Shown piece by piece: positions 21,356 to 34,030 of a DNA stretch of 64,000 nucleotides. Both the position numbers and the translations under genes were made by a program. The DNA is from Cricetomys ansorgei (taxonomy: Eukaryota; Chordata; Mammalia; Rodentia; Nesomyidae). Numbering within the stretch: the first letter of the stretch is position 1; each line of letters begins with the position of its first letter. The notes below the pieces were generated by a model that was not told the DNA's origin, did no database searches, and saw only the letters and a program-made list of their open reading frames with translations. Where the stretch lies: positions 1,954,001 through 2,018,000 of the forward strand of contig JAMJFZ010002594.1 of assembly GCA_026225945.1 (NCBI GenBank), read 5' to 3'.

Positions 21356-21897
21356 GTAAGGAGACCCTGCATGTCCAGGGGATGCTCTGCCCTGGGCTGG
21401 GGTCTTACACAGACAGCTGGTGTGAACGTGCTACAGGACTACTTCACTGCTGCCCCTCAGCCATCTGTGGCTCCCTATTACTCCAGAAAACCTCAGAGAA
21501 GTCACCCCGTGCAGCTGCCCCGCCCACAGCCATCCGTTGGCTGTTGCCTTTCCTTGGTAATGGCTACACCGGGCTGGACAGCACTTTACAGCGCCCCTCC
21601 TCGACTAAGATACAAGTTCCCTGACGACAGGCGTTTGCTTGTTGGTTGGTTGGTTAGTCACTCTTCCTTCTCAGTGTCTCCTGTAGTCAGGAATGACACT
21701 GGAGGGCACTGTTAGTGCTCAGTACTAGCTACTGACCGAGTATCTAACACTGCCCACCACTGTGTGTGAGGCTCAGCCCCCACCCCCACCCCCACCCCCG
21801 CCCTCTCTGACCTCTTCACATGGGCTCTTACAAGAACCTCATATGGGACATGGGAGGGTCGCACCCTCCGTGGATGTGGAAGCTGAAGCCTAAAGTC

Positions 21898-21930
21898 AGA
21901 GAGGGAGAGGGAGGGAAGGAGAGGGAGAGG

Positions 21931-21962
<32 letters not shown>

Positions 21963-21964
21963 GA
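21898..21964. repeat. (GGGAGA)n/(GACA)n simple repeat
   Basis: A purine tract of GAGGGA units passes into GAGA and then (GACA)n. Confidence 0.92.
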
Positions 21965-22254
21965 TATGAACTGTAGTCCTCAGACCACAGAGGCTCAAGC
22001 ACCTACTCAGTCTCAGACTCTAGGAAGACGAGCAACCTGGCCTCTGGGGACTATGCGGTGACTGCGGGCGTAGGTGGGAACGGAAAATCCGACTCCCAGC
22101 ATCCTCAGGGAAGCAGCTGGTTTCTAGGTGAGTGCTGGGCCATGATGTTTGGAGCAGTTAGGAGACACATGCATAGCAACAGAAGAAGTCTAAATACAGC
22201 AACGTGAGCCAGAAAAGCACAAGTCAGAGTGGACACTGCAAGCCGGCGTCTCGG

Positions 22255-22400
22255 CTGAGCACCTGCAGTCCCCGCTTGGAGACAGAGGCAGAAGGGTCAC
22301 CGGGCGTTCCAAGACAGTCTGGGATATGCAGAGAGTTTGAGGCCAGTGTGGAATGGAGCATCAGACCCTCCCTCACCCCAAATTCACCATCCCAGAATTG
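22255..22400 (+). mobile_element. B1-like SINE fragment
   Basis: The + strand has GAGCACCTGCAGTCCCCGCT, GGAGACAGAGGCAGAAGGGT and GAGTTTGAGGCCAGTGTGGA in B1 order. It is diverged. Confidence 0.6.
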
Positions 22401-24120
22401 ACACTAAGGAGAGACGGGGACAGACAAGCCCATGCTCTCGCACTTACTAGTGTCCGCGCTAACAGTCCTGGCTTCCAGGAGAGATAGATCCAGGGCATGG
22501 GGCACATGCGTTCCTGTCCCTGGCGGAAAAGCCACCCAGGTTTTCAAGCAGAGAGGAGTTTCAGTTCTATTGGAGGGCTTTTATACCTAGCAATTCTGTT
22601 TAAACCCTCTTCACCGTGGGAACAGGTGCTGGGTGACATGAATGGCTGGAGCAGACGGACTCTCTGCATCCCCATTGATGCCAGGGTGCCAGCCCTTGCA
22701 TCTTGCTCAGCCTCACTCCATTTCACAGCAGGAGGCCCTCTGTGTGGAAGACACAGGTGTGGGAAGTGTTCTGGAGGGTCTCGGGTGAGCTTTACTTACT
22801 ACCCAGTGGTTCCATTAAGCAGCTCATCTGCATCAGGTACCACACAGATGGAGGGACAAATCTGGCTTCTGGTGCTCTCTACCTCCCCAAAACTCAGAGT
22901 CCTGCTGGGATCAAGTGCACCTTGAGCATGCTGATCTAGTCATGGGAAGGGCTGAGAGAAGTCAGGAGAGACTCCCTGGAGGAAGCAGAAGCGAAGGTTC
23001 AGTCTGAATTGTCTGAACAAGACAGTTCCAGGCAATGTAGATTTCTCCTGCAGAGGACCAGAGGCCACAGAGTCATGTGACACCCACAGGGCAGCAGCAT
23101 GGTCCCACCCAGATGGAGTCCACAGGACCTCAGGCAGGCCCTGGGTTTTCTAGAAGGTTCCCTTCCTGGATGGGAGCCTTGCTAATCCCCCCGACACCAG
23201 GCCTAATTGTTGAAGATTGCGGTGTCTGCACAGATGGGGATGAGGCTGGCAGAGCCCTGCACGGCAGCCCCGGGTGGTGTCTCTGAGCTCAGACAACCCA
23301 GCAGGCATCGTGAAAATCCTGCTACCATTTCCTGAAGATTCTTACCAGCACCACTGAGGGCTTCAAGCCGAAACACGAACTGTGACCTTGAGGGTGGAGA
23401 CAGCTCACCTTCCCAGCTTCCCAACCTGAACTTGGACAGGAGGAGAGGCTGAGTGGGTGGTGTAGTCACATCTGAGTGTGCACACTGGGAGAGGCCGGGC
23501 AGATATTTATTGATTGCAATAAGGTACTTTTCTCCGGGAATTTTATGTTAACTCATATGAGCTTGACAGAAATAGTATTGCAGATGTCAGGAGTGCCCAA
23601 GAGACTGGGAAAAAATGAAAAAGAGATATTATATTTCCTCACACAGCCCGTCATCTGGGATCATCCTCCCGTAACCTCTGCCGTTGTGCGAGAGAGGAGG
23701 AAGGAGGCACCATTTTGGCGAAGCTAATTTAACCAGGCTGTTGCTAGGGGCTCCGGCATGCGCTGTCCATCAGCGTCTTCAGTGCGGCCCTGTTTGCGGG
23801 ACGGGGAAAATGTTCCCAAAGTTTTAGGCGCCCAGATCTGCTCTCTGTTCCCTACCTTGGTCTCCACATTAGAGACAACAGTTTGGAACTTCTGAAGCAG
23901 AGGGACTTCAGGTTCCTCAGAGAGCGGCAGAAGCATTCCGAGGCTGTCCCTAAACCCTGGGGAGAGTGTGATGGCTGTGGGACAGGTCATGGCCATGGGG
24001 AGGGGCAGAGGCAGCACTGGGGTTCCGGGGTAGGGAGGAGGTGACTTCACTCTGAGGCACGGTGCAGAGGACGAGGGCGCGGACAGGACCTTTACACGCT
24101 GTCCTTGCCCGCTGCCCCAG

Positions 24121-24231
24121 CTTCGCCAGCGGTTCGAGTTGGAGATTGAGAGGATGAAGCAGATGCATCAGAAGGACCACGAGGACCAGGAGGAAGAGCT
24201 AGAGGACGTGCGCCAGTCCTGCCAGAAGCGG
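24121..24231 (+). CDS. Myo18b: Myo18b exon 10: coiled coil
   Basis: 111 nt, 37 codons, phase 0; acceptor GCCCGCTGCCCCAG, donor GTGGGT. It encodes LRQRFELEIERMKQMHQKDH and EDQEEELEDVRQSCQKR. The E.ERM.Q.H.K and EE..RQSCQK blocks match class XVIII rods. A second GT (GTGAGC, 24236) lies 5 bases inside the intron but would break the frame. Confidence 0.95.
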
Positions 24232-24762
24232 GTGGGTGAGCTGTGGGTGCAGTGTGCCCCGAGGTCACGCTGGCCTCGGTTGGGAGGGTGCTGGGACTGG
24301 ATCCGGCAGGCACACTCATTCTGAGACCAACCCAGATCTTTGTTCCCTGAGAGGTTTCGAGGGTCTGGGGCCCAAAGTCCTTAAGCACAATCCCAGAAGC
24401 TTCTAGAATTTCAAGCACCATCTCTGCCACGTGACAGACAGGCTGTGGGTGTAGGGAGCTTCCTGGGGCGTCTCTGGCAGGCCTGCCCCGTGTCCTTCAT
24501 CCCACCCACTCCTTGCTCATGTCCCAGTGTTTAAGAAAGCAGCCAGTCCTTAGCACTCCTTACCTGAGAACTAGGGTCCCTACTGTCCATCATCTCCCAG
24601 TGCGCTCACGTGATGAGGCTTCAGTGGCTCCACCCACTTTGTACTCAGTGCTCCCTGTGAGCCTTTACGCTCCACCATTGGTGACATCCTCACCCTCTTC
24701 CTGGGGCTCCATCTGCCCAGGGCTCATTCAAGGGTGCTCACCTCAGTCCCTTGTGCCCACAG
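24232..24762 (+). other. Intron 10 (531 bp)
   Basis: Unique-looking sequence with GTGGGT donor and TTGTGCCCACAG acceptor. Nothing else is recognised. Confidence 0.88.
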
Positions 24763-24867
24763 CTCCGTCAGCTGGAGATGCAGTTGGAGCAGGAATGCGA
24801 GGAGAAGCAGGTGGCTCTCCACGAGAAGCGTGACTTGGAAGGCTTGATTGGAACCCTGTGTGACCAG
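24763..24867 (+). CDS. Myo18b: Myo18b exon 11: coiled coil
   Basis: 105 nt, 35 codons, phase 0; donor GTAAGG. It encodes LRQLEMQLEQECEEKQVALH and EKRDLEGLIGTLCDQ. It joins QSCQKR from exon 10 to LRQLEMQLEQE, as in the MYO18A block QSCQKKLKQMEVQLEEE. EKRDLEG is also conserved. Confidence 0.95.
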
Positions 24868-26222
24868 GTAAGGCGCACACAGTGGGGACCAGGGAAGGTG
24901 CACACAGTAGGGACATTCGAGGGGGCTCGCTCGGAGCCCACCTCTTGGTTCTGTGAGGTAGATGGATACATGAAAGCCAGCTGCTGCCAGGGAGAGCTCC
25001 CTGGGGCTCCAGGAAGGGCTGAGGCAGGCCTTTGAGCTGGCTTGCCCCAATGGGCCCGATATGCCTGCTTCTTCATCCATTCACACGCACCAAAAACTCC
25101 CAGAAGCCGGTGGCTTGCAGGTTCTTAGCAGAACACAAGGGAGTAAGCCGAGCGGCCTCAGTCGGGATGGGCAGATGAGGCCGTGGCCTCCAGTGGCTGC
25201 TGGCAGCAGACTGTGGACAGTGCTTGCGCTGACAGGTGGGTATGGACGGCCACCATGCCCACCACTGACCTTGATGGACGAGATTTTTTCCAGAAAAATA
25301 GCCAGACTGGGAGCCAAGCAGGTGTGTCTCCCACCTCTGCTGTCTGTCTGTCTGTATCTGGGCGAGCTTGTTAATGGCATGTGGAGGAGCAGAGCCCTTC
25401 AGGCCTGACTCCATTGCTGTCCTGGGTACCCAGCATACCTCTGCAGCACTCTGAAAATGGTGCTTCTTGTGGTGGGGACGGTCTCATATCGTGGGGTGCT
25501 GAGCACGCCGGCCACCGCAAGCTGCCAACAGGACCCTCCCCGGTGTGCCAACCAGAAATGTCTGGATACCTTTCCAAGTGTCCCCAGACACATCACTCTC
25601 CTCCACCTCCCTCCAGAGAGCCATGGCTGTCCTCAGCAGCCAGGGGAGCTCAGAGCCACTCTGACTTCAGAGCCGGGAGCCCCTCCAGCTGCCGGGCAGC
25701 AGCGCCGAGCTGCAGACCACGATCACAGTCAGATCACTCGTCACCGTGGCTTGGGGCCTGTGTGTGCTGAGGGAACTTGAGGTGCAGCAATGGGCCCCAA
25801 GCAGGGCAGCCAAGACAGGGGGAGACAGGAAGGGGTGCGGACAACACAAGACCTCCAGGACATGCTCCCCTGCAAGCTGCTTCCTCCAAGCAGGCCATAC
25901 CACTAGGGAGAGCCCAGTGAAGAGGGCTAGCACCCTCAGGACCAGATCAAGTCTGAATTGCACCAGCACGAGGGGACAGGTCCCCTGCACTCGAGCCTTG
26001 AGAATAACTTCACATCCCAACCCTGACCTTTGCCAAACCTATGGAAAAGTAGGCAGGGTTCACGTAAACTGGCAGGCTGTGGCATGGGATTCCCACCTGA
26101 CTAGGGACTGAACGGTTCCCAACCATCTGGAGGCCTCTTGGGGGCCTCTCTCCTAACCTCTCTCTGCATGTCCCTCCCTTGTCTTTTGCTGTCCCCATAG
26201 GAAAACCTGACAAGAAGCCCGT

Positions 26223-26250
26223 GCATGTGTGTATGTGTGTGTGTGTGTAT
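26223..26250. repeat. (TG)n microsatellite
   Basis: A short TG/TATG run just upstream of the 34-bp minisatellite. Confidence 0.8.
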
Positions 26251-26346
26251 AGGCTTTAATGTGCTGGGGCCTGAGTATACACAGGAGCCTTAATGTGCTG
26301 TCCCATGCCCTCCCATGCTTGCTGCTGTGCTGTCCTTGCTAACCCT

Positions 26347-26550
26347 GTTCTCCGTCCGCGCGTGTCCTGTGGTCTGCCCTGTTCTCCGTCCGCGAGTGTT
26401 CTGTGGTCTGCCCTGTTCTCTGTTTGTGTGTGTCCTGTGGTCTGCCCTGTTCTCTGTCTGTGTGTGTTCTGTGGTCTGCCCTGTTCTCTGTCTGTGTGTG
26501 TTCTGTGGTCTGCCCTGTTCTCCATCCGCGCGTGTTCTGTGGTCTGCTCT
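26347..26550. repeat. 34-bp minisatellite, 6 copies
   Basis: Six units start at 26347, 26381, 26415, 26449, 26483 and 26517, each GTTCTCYGTCYGYGYGTGTY followed by CTGTGGTCTGCCCT or a near variant. Copies 1, 2 and 6 keep CG dinucleotides (CCGTCCGCG); copies 3-5 carry TG instead. Confidence 0.95.
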
Positions 26551-27289
26551 TCAAAACAAAACGCAGCATCACCCACACTCCTGTCTCTCCACGCACGGTC
26601 ACAGAGTGTGTGACCGAGAGAGGCACAATAGAATGACTAAGTATCACTCACCCTAACTGCCCTGCCCCAAGCCATCGCAGCAGCTTCTGCTGTCCCCATG
26701 ACCGTCCGAGGGTCTGCCTGCACACACCCCACAGCCGTGGCGTAGTTGGAGCGAGAACTGTAATTTCCCAGAGCTGGCTCTGCGGGTCCCTTGTCCCCGG
26801 AGACTATGCAGTTCCCTCTGCGTGACTCATCCGGTCATGAAGATTGGCTTCTGTGTTTTCTGGGAATTGCTCATGATCTGTGTATAAATGTTAATCAGTT
26901 TCTGATAATTCGTGTTTCCATAGCTCTGCGCTGCTGTGGATAATCCCGCCTTTGTTTGTAATGCCCTTTGGTTAATAAGGTGTCTGTCACGCGGCAGCCG
27001 AGTTCACCACGTTTACGGCTTATGCTTTTCTGCTTTAAAGTCTCTTTCTTTCACTCCAGCTCATATTTTACCATATGTCCTAAAAGCTTGAAGCTTCTTT
27101 TCACATGTGTGATTAGGTTTTAATCCATCTTACGTGGGTGTGTGGTATGAAATAGGTACCTACGTTTTCCTGCTGTGGCTAACCTTCATTTTATTTCACC
27201 AACCCCTCGTTTGTGGGTGTACAGGTCCCCATTCTGCTTGTTTCACACTCCTCTCTGTTCCTGCACAATCTGGTCCTATTGGCCGGCTT

Positions 27290-27570
27290 CCGATAAATTG
27301 CAGTGTCCTAGATAGCTTTAACTCTCAATTTAACACAGCCTGGAGTCACCATAGGAGGGAGTCACAGTTGAGGAATCGGGCAGGGCAGGTCGGCCCGTGG
27401 GCATGCTTCTGGGGAATTGTCTTGACAGTTGATTGATGAAGGAGGGCTCAGCCCACTGTGGGTGGTACCATTCCCTAGGCAGGTGGTCCTGGGCTGTACA
27501 AAGACAGCCTGAGTGAGCCAGCAAGCAGCATCCCCTCGTGGTTTCTGCTTCAAGTTCTTGCTTGAGTCCC
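27290..27570 (-). mobile_element. Rodent LTR-like interspersed repeat, inverted copy
   Basis: The + strand shows GAGGAATCGGGCAGG, GGGCTCAGCCCACTGTGGGT, CAGGTGGTCCTGGGCTGTAC and CAGCAAGCAGCATCCCCTCG. These blocks are the reverse complement of the 3' part of the family at 43915-44270. Confidence 0.7.
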
Positions 27571-28329
27571 TCCTCTAACTGGAGACAGCTGACAGTTTTG
27601 TATTAGTGTGCTATCGGTCTCAGCCCCCATCCTGTTTCTCCACCTACGGTGTTTATCTCTTAGCCATACAGTTCAAGAGCATTTAAGTTAGATGTCTAGA
27701 ACGTCCTGTTTCCCACAGCTTCATGACCAGTGCTTGCTTCTGTGTCTTGCTTTTCATTTAGCTGGCCCCTCTGTGGCCCATGAGAAGCCTGCACGATATT
27801 AGCCTTGTGTCAGACAAACTTGCTGGGCTCATGACTTTTATATTTCATCTGCTGATTATTCTAGAGTTTTCTATGTTGATGATCTTACTGTTCGGAAGTG
27901 GGGAGAATTTTGCCTTTTAGGGCGACACGGGAAAATCTCAGCAGTTTCAAAGTGGAACGTAAATGTAGTTCCCCTCCAACTTACCCACTGGCCTCTGGTC
28001 TCGGCTGCATAGGGACGTATTAGGAAATACACTTTTCTGTTTCCCGTCTTCATGTGAAAACCGCTTAGGTTTGGTCATGTGACCACTTCCAGTGTGCACC
28101 TGGCCAGTAACTCTTGTCCAGTTAAATGCATCTTGGCACACTGGGAGTTTTCTGGTATTCAAAAACACAAAACAAAAACAAACAAACCAAACTGTTGAAT
28201 CCTACCTCATGCAGCCTGTGTAGCGTTCCCCTGTGAATGGCTTCACCCGTGTAGGAATGCAGTATCTCCTGACCTGCCCACGTCAATTTACTTAGCTGTT
28301 TGATCTTTAAGGATTTAATTTGTTAATTT

Positions 28330-28545
28330 CACTATGTGGGTGTGAGAATCTGTGTTGGGATGTACACATGGGTGCAGTACCTGAGGAGGCCAGAAGAGGG
28401 CGTCAGACACCCCCACCCCACCCCCCGAAGCTGGATTACCAGCGGTTGCGAGCAGTGTGGTGCTGGGTACTGAAGCTGGGTCCTCTGGAAGATCAATGCT
28501 TAGTATTGACTGATCCTCCATCTCTACCTCTAAGTCACAAGAGCG
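28330..28545 (-). mobile_element. tRNA-derived SINE (B3-like)
   Basis: The + strand has GAGGAGGCCAGAAGAGGGCG, a CCCCACCCCACC patch, CTGAAGCTGGGTCCTCTGGA and a decayed head (GACTGATCCTCCATCTCTAC). It is the same layout as the copy at 4262. Confidence 0.75.
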
Positions 28546-28589
28546 TCAACATTTGCTCTTCAGGATGCTGACACTTAGAGATTTTTTTT

Positions 28590-28665
28590 TTAAAAAGCTA
28601 AAATTATGATATTGATTTATAATTTAATATAATTATTGAATATAATTTAATATAATCTTTGTACT
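28590..28665. repeat. AT-rich low-complexity tract
   Basis: Repeated AATTTAATATAATTATTGAA motifs; strongly AT-rich and partly palindromic. Confidence 0.8.
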
Positions 28666-29261
28666 CCTTGTTCAAGGTTGAACTCGCCTTGCAAAAATCA
28701 GTGTGCATCTGTTTTCAAGACAGTATTTTTTAAATTTTATAATTCTCGAGGCTTTGAAATCTTTTGCCTTTTAACCCTTCAGGGTACGGGACGGATGCAC
28801 GACAGGATGCTAGGTTCTGTTACGGCCATCAGGTGTGAAGTCTGACTTCACTCTCCTCATTGAAAGACTTTGGGACAGTGTCTTACTAAATCTCTGGTCT
28901 TGCATACACTTTGCAGATATGCTGATCTAGAACTTTCTCTGTAGCATTTTCTTACGACTTAAGCAGTTCTGTCACATTGCATGATTTCCACTCTCAGTCA
29001 TCACAGAGGTCATCCTTAGGTCACTTTATTGCTGCCCGAGCTTCAAGGAAATTGTCTCTTGTCATCGTCAAAGACGATGAAATCTTCGTTCCTTTTGCTT
29101 TCTTGTGACTTTATAAACACCCGCTCTGCCTTTGCTCTGCTCTTCCTTCTCTTTTCTGGTTTGGTTTTTGTTCTGTTTTTGGCTTGTGTTAAGTTTTTAA
29201 CTTACATTCACCGTTTCCTATCCCACGGAATGTTCTTGAAGTGTATAAATCTTTTAGAAAT

Positions 29262-29360
29262 TAAAGTGCTGGGAATGTCGCTCACTGGTGGAGTGCTGGG
29301 TTATCCAGTGTGAGGGTCAAACTTCAACCCTCAGCACTGCAAAAAGGCAAATAAGTAAAA
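29262..29360 (+). mobile_element. ID-like SINE
   Basis: AGTGCTGGGAATGTCGCTCA and then CTCAGCACTGCAAAAAGGCA, ending in an A-rich tail (AAATAAGTAAAAATTA), fit an ID/B4-type element. Confidence 0.65.
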
Positions 29361-30344
29361 ATTAAGGCCAAAGTATTAGTCCTTCCCCTGGGCTGCCGTG
29401 TCTCTTCTGTCATGGCGCCCTGGAGGTTCATCGCCTACCTTGACTTCCCCCTTGTCTCTCGCACGCCGTCTGTGAATTAGATGTTAAGTGCCTAACCCTT
29501 GGGATATTTAGGGGGACTTTTGGCTGCGAATTTTCAACGTACGCATTTCGGACAGTAGCACGGCGGGATACCTAACAGTTTTCATTGAGATTTCTGAGAT
29601 CCCGTGATTGCTCTAAGGCATGATCAGCTTTAATAGAATATTGAATAATCGTTCTGTGTGTCAGGGGATCTGAATCTAAACGGTCAAAGCTGATAATTTT
29701 ATGGTTTAAAGAGTGTGTAAAAATAGAAATTCATAAACCATTAAAAAAGAGTATAACGCATGCACACACGTTTTAAGTGTCTGTCCTGCTGACTTTTGGT
29801 TTTGTCTGCTCGCTCTGTAGCTCGGGGTTTCACACCCCGGCATGGGGTGCATTTGCTAACAGTCGAGTTACAATTTCTCTTTACATATCTTGAGGCTGTG
29901 TACTCACACGCATCTGAGCTTCATGCGCTTTCACTCCTCAGGATGACTGTTCACTTGGTGACCGCGTGATCGCCCTCTCCTTCCCATGATTCTTGCCTTA
30001 TTTTGTTCTTCCCAATTCTTTCAGTCACTTTGCCTTCAGGACCCCCTTGTCTCCCTTGACTTTCAGCTTGTACAACTCTGCGTGTGTGATTGCTGGACTA
30101 GCGCATGTTCCCTTTCAGCAGCGGGATAACGTAAATCTGATATTTCAGACTCCAGCTTCTCACAGGAGAATATAGCTCATTTATATTTATTGGAATGACG
30201 AGTCTGTTTGAATTTATTTGTGTTCTCTTGTGATTAGTTTTGTTAGTTTTTGGTCCTGCCTTTGCCCTTGCTTTCTGCCATTTTTTTACTTTTAGATAAA
30301 CTGATATTTTTATCCCTTCTTTTGTTCTACTGCTAGATCAAGAT

Positions 30345-30450
30345 TAACTATATTAATATATATAATTTATATTATATAAAATTATATTATATAATTAATA
30401 TGTATTAATATATATAATTGATATAACGGATAATATAACTATTAACTATA
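30345..30450. repeat. (TA)-rich palindromic tract
   Basis: About 100 bp of TATATTAATATATATAATTT-type sequence able to pair with itself. Confidence 0.85.
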
Positions 30451-30702
30451 TTTCTACTCTATTAGGGGCTAGTTGTGAGTACACAGCTATAATTTTTTCC
30501 AGATACACTTCGGCTTTTCCGTCCATGCTACTTGCATCACATAACTGGAAGGTGTAAGCCTCAGAGAGAGGTGAACAGACTTGTCCAGGATTAAGTAGTT
30601 CTTCAGTACCCTAAGCAGATTTGAAAGGAGCTAGCCTGTGTTATTTGGTAGGCGGTGGTTTTAATATTCGGTACCATATAGTTGCTTAAAATTTCTGTTC
30701 CC

Positions 30703-30815
30703 TAGAACTTGTGGTGGTGGCACGCACCTGTTGTTCCATCGCTCGGGTGGTGGAGGCAGAAGGATCCAGAGTTCAAAGCCAGCCTGAACTACTTGAGACC
30801 ATTGTTTTAAAGGAA
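30703..30815 (+). mobile_element. B1 SINE fragment
   Basis: GTGGTGGTGGCACGCACCTG, GGTGGAGGCAGAAGGATCC and GTTCAAAGCCAGCCTGAACT follow the B1 order on the + strand. Confidence 0.75.
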
Positions 30816-31859
30816 AAGTTCCGGGTCCCATGAACCAGAAACGTGCTGTGGGTCCTCTTATTTCTCTGCTCTCAAGCAAGCCCACTCTGCAATTCTTTTG
30901 ATGTGCAACCTTAAACAACCCAGCTTTCTCTAAGTCTCGGTTTCCCTGTCTGTAAAACGGCTCGATTATCCCTAACTGTATCTCCAGATCATAATTAATG
31001 GTGCTCAGAAGTTTGTTTTCACCACTGCCCCCAACAACTTGCCCTTAAGACAAAGAGGACACAGCCAGCTTCTGTAGCAGCACGGACCCTGCAGATGCCT
31101 TGTTATAATCAGTAACTGTGTTTATCCAGATCGGAATCACTGAGCCCTTAGACTGATATTAGTTCCATGAACCCAAGGGGGCTCCCTCCTCTCCCTCCTC
31201 CCTGTAATCGTCAAGATAGAGAGGACAGGTTGGGCTGAGGTTTTGTTGTGGATTCTCCTTGCATTGTTCCCTGGCCAGAAATGTCATCATTTCAAAGGGC
31301 TGCAGTAGGTGATGCTCGTAGCCACTTCAGCCATGGCCGGCGCCAGCGTCAGGGGAGGCACGGATGCTAACTCGTTCCTCAGGAAGTCGCAGTGCTGTGC
31401 TCAGAGCAAAAGCAGATAGAAAAATGACAAATGTGCAGAACCTGTGCACATCATGGAAAAATCTGACCGTGGAACGGGAGAGCCTGGGCTTCAGGAAATA
31501 GTCCTGTGGAGCGGTGTTTAGAGACCCACACGCTGAGCTGAGATCCTTGGGTTCTGCGTATCGAGTTGGTATCACTGTGACCCAGGCCGATCACTTGCCC
31601 GCTGTGTGCCTCCGCGTCTCTGTGTTCTGAGCCCCAGACCGTCTCTTACTATGTGACCTGCCGCCCACTCTGAGGTTTTTAGGCCATTGTGCTGATCACA
31701 CTGCAGTTCGTGCGCCAGACTGCCTGCCCTCTCTTTTGGCTTCTGAAGTGCCTTCAGTCTGGGGCACTGTCCTGTCCATAAGCTAGGAGCAGCTAGCCCC
31801 AACTTCCGGTGCCCTGGTCCTCTGTGTCTCAGTGCAGCTTCTTGTAAAAATTAAAGAGC

Positions 31860-32023
31860 AGGGCTGGAGGAATGGCTGCCCTTGCAGAGGACCCTGGCTC
31901 GATTCCCAGCTCCCACATTTTAACCCTCAACCATCTGTAACTCCAGAGGATTTGAAGCTCTGTTCTGGCTTCCACAGGCACCAGACCCATGCATCATGGT
32001 GCACAGACATTAGTGCAGTCTGA

Positions 32024-32069
<46 letters not shown>

Positions 32070-32100
32070 GATTATGATAATAATAATACTAATTAATAAT
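31860..32100 (+). mobile_element. tRNA-derived SINE with (AAT)n tail
   Basis: The head GGGCTGGAGGAATGGCTGCC is followed by CTGTAACTCCAGAGGATTTG and CACAGGCACCAGACCCATGC (B2/B3-like). It ends in an (ATA/AAT)n array from 32022 to about 32100, a microsatellite grown from the SINE tail. Confidence 0.8.
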
Positions 32101-33810
32101 GATATCAGCAGCCAGAACAGCTCCCTGGTGATATAACTTGCTTAAGTCTCCCCTTTCTTGCCGCAACAGCTGGGTTTGTGCCCCAGCTCTATGTATCCCT
32201 GGGCAAACCACCCCTACCAACCTCAGTCCACTCTCCTGTACAATGAAGACCACGTGCTCATCACGGGGATGAAATGCAGCCCACCCCACAGGGAATTCAG
32301 AGTCATCTCTGACGCTTACAACGCTCCCCATAAATGTGAGCATCAGTTTCACGGAGGCAACGACAGTAATAACACAGCAGCGTGTGCTTGAAGGGTTGCC
32401 ACAGGGGCTGAGTGCAGCTGCACGTGACGGAGTGTGGCGGGGTGCCCAGCCCGCGGCTCAGCTCGGCTCTGCTCCCAGGCTCCCTCTCTCTGGCTGTGTA
32501 TCTATACCATAGACCAGCGTTTTAAATTTACCACAGTAATCCACCCCAGGGAGGAGAGGCTATATCCTAAGAGCCAACTCATTTTTCAAAGAATTCCAAG
32601 CTGGCCAAGGAGAAATCGTGTCCCGAAATCTGTGGGCGTACACGCCGCCGCAGGGTCACCAAGCAGTAGCCATAATCCCCTGTGTTTGTAAAGCACTTGA
32701 CAGCAGAGCGCTCAGCCACCCGCTAGCGCACCGGATCCCCTCTTAGCTCAGCACAGACAATGGGGATTTCTCAATACTCTCTTCTTAGAGACAAGAAGCT
32801 CCGATTCAGATGGGCAGCAGACTCCGCCAGGGTTTCTGCTGCCAGCAAACGGTGCATTGGGGTTTAAAGCCTGATTCTTAATCTCATTCTTAATCTGTGT
32901 TCCTTCTGGAATATTCTTGGGCATTCATGGCATCCCAGGAGAGGCATCTGGCAGGCAGGCAGAGACCCCACCGTGCAAAAGTCCCTATGAAGACTCCAGT
33001 CTTACTTTTCAGAGTTCCCATCTAGCGGGTGACCTTGTGTTCTTTGCTCTGCCCCCCTGGATGTTCCTGGAGCAAAGAAGCTGCTGGTGTCTTTAGAGTC
33101 CACCAACCTAGTTCTCGTGGGGTCCCAGTGTGATTCTATTGTCCCGTGCTTTGGCTGTACCCATTGCATCGGCCTCCGGAGTCAAGGCAACTAAGTCACT
33201 GCCCTGGTCCCCATAACAGGATGAGACATCTTTATAACTTCTTGTCCACTGTTACCAACAAATTCAGAATTTGGGGGGAAGGAATCTGTACACTTCTTGG
33301 TAAAGTTCCATCCATAGAAAATAACTCCCTTACCTGTCTTTAAACCGGAGAAGGCGACCTGCTCCATTTAGTGCCTTGGAAGGAGCATGGCTGATGTTTG
33401 CTGAGAGTCATGATGGATCTCATAGCAGCCTGCAGCGAGGCAGTGGATGAGGCAGAAAGAGTCTCTGTGTGGATCACCTGACCTTTATCACACCGCCCCC
33501 GCCCCAGCGTCATCAGATTGGGAGCAGCACTGAGCCCTCCAGGAGGTCACCTGGGCAGCCTTGACGTCTCCAAAGAGCTGGCCAGCAACTGGAGACTCAC
33601 CTGGCATGGAAGCTCTTAGCTTAATGCAGAGAAGGAGCTGGGTCCTTCCAGGTTATGGTGGCATTGTTGGAGTCTTGCATGGCCCTGTGGCAGCTCTGCA
33701 GCTGAGCACTCAAGAGGCTGGGCAAGCGTCTAGTCAGACAGCATCCTGGTGGCTGGTAGTGTCCTACTATGTAGATGAGACTCATGGAAAAAGGTGTCTT
33801 CCTATTGTTT

Positions 33811-33935
33811 AGTTTTGTGGTTTTGAGACAGGGACTCATACTGTAGCCCAGGCTGGCCTTCAGTTCATAGCAGTCCTCCTGCCTCAGCTCTCAAGTCTAG
33901 GTTTCAAGGCATGGGCCACCACACCATACAAGAGG
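33811..33935 (-). mobile_element. B1 SINE
   Basis: The + strand reads GGTTTTGAGACAGGGACTCA, TGTAGCCCAGGCTGGCCTTC and CATGGGCCACCACACCAT, the reverse complement of B1. It lies about 95 bp upstream of exon 12. Confidence 0.88.
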
Positions 33936-34030
33936 TGAGAGGCAAGCTAGAGCTCATGAAGCTCAGTTCCTAAGAACCTTGGTCCTGGCCACCGCTTCGC
34001 CATCTAAACTAGCCCTTCCTTGGCTTCCAG

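Larger units (their letters stand above)
21356..24120 (+). other. Intron 9 (2.8 kb)
   Basis: Contains a poly-C/(CCCCA)n patch near 21776-21802, a purine tract (21898-21964) and a B1-like fragment (22255-22400). The rest, including the CpG-bearing stretch 23700-24110 before exon 10, has no named feature. Confidence 0.82.
24868..34030 (+). other. Intron 11 (9.2 kb)
   Basis: Holds the 34-bp minisatellite (26347-26550), an inverted copy of the LTR-like repeat (27290-27570), several SINEs, an (AAT)n tract (32022-32100) and MIR-like relics (30535-30625; 30905-30975). From about 26800 to 30500 the base composition shifts to AT-rich, with TATA-palindromic runs at 28590-28665 and 30345-30450; this looks like old LINE or unique AT-rich DNA, but I cannot name it. 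No exon is seen. Confidence 0.8.
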
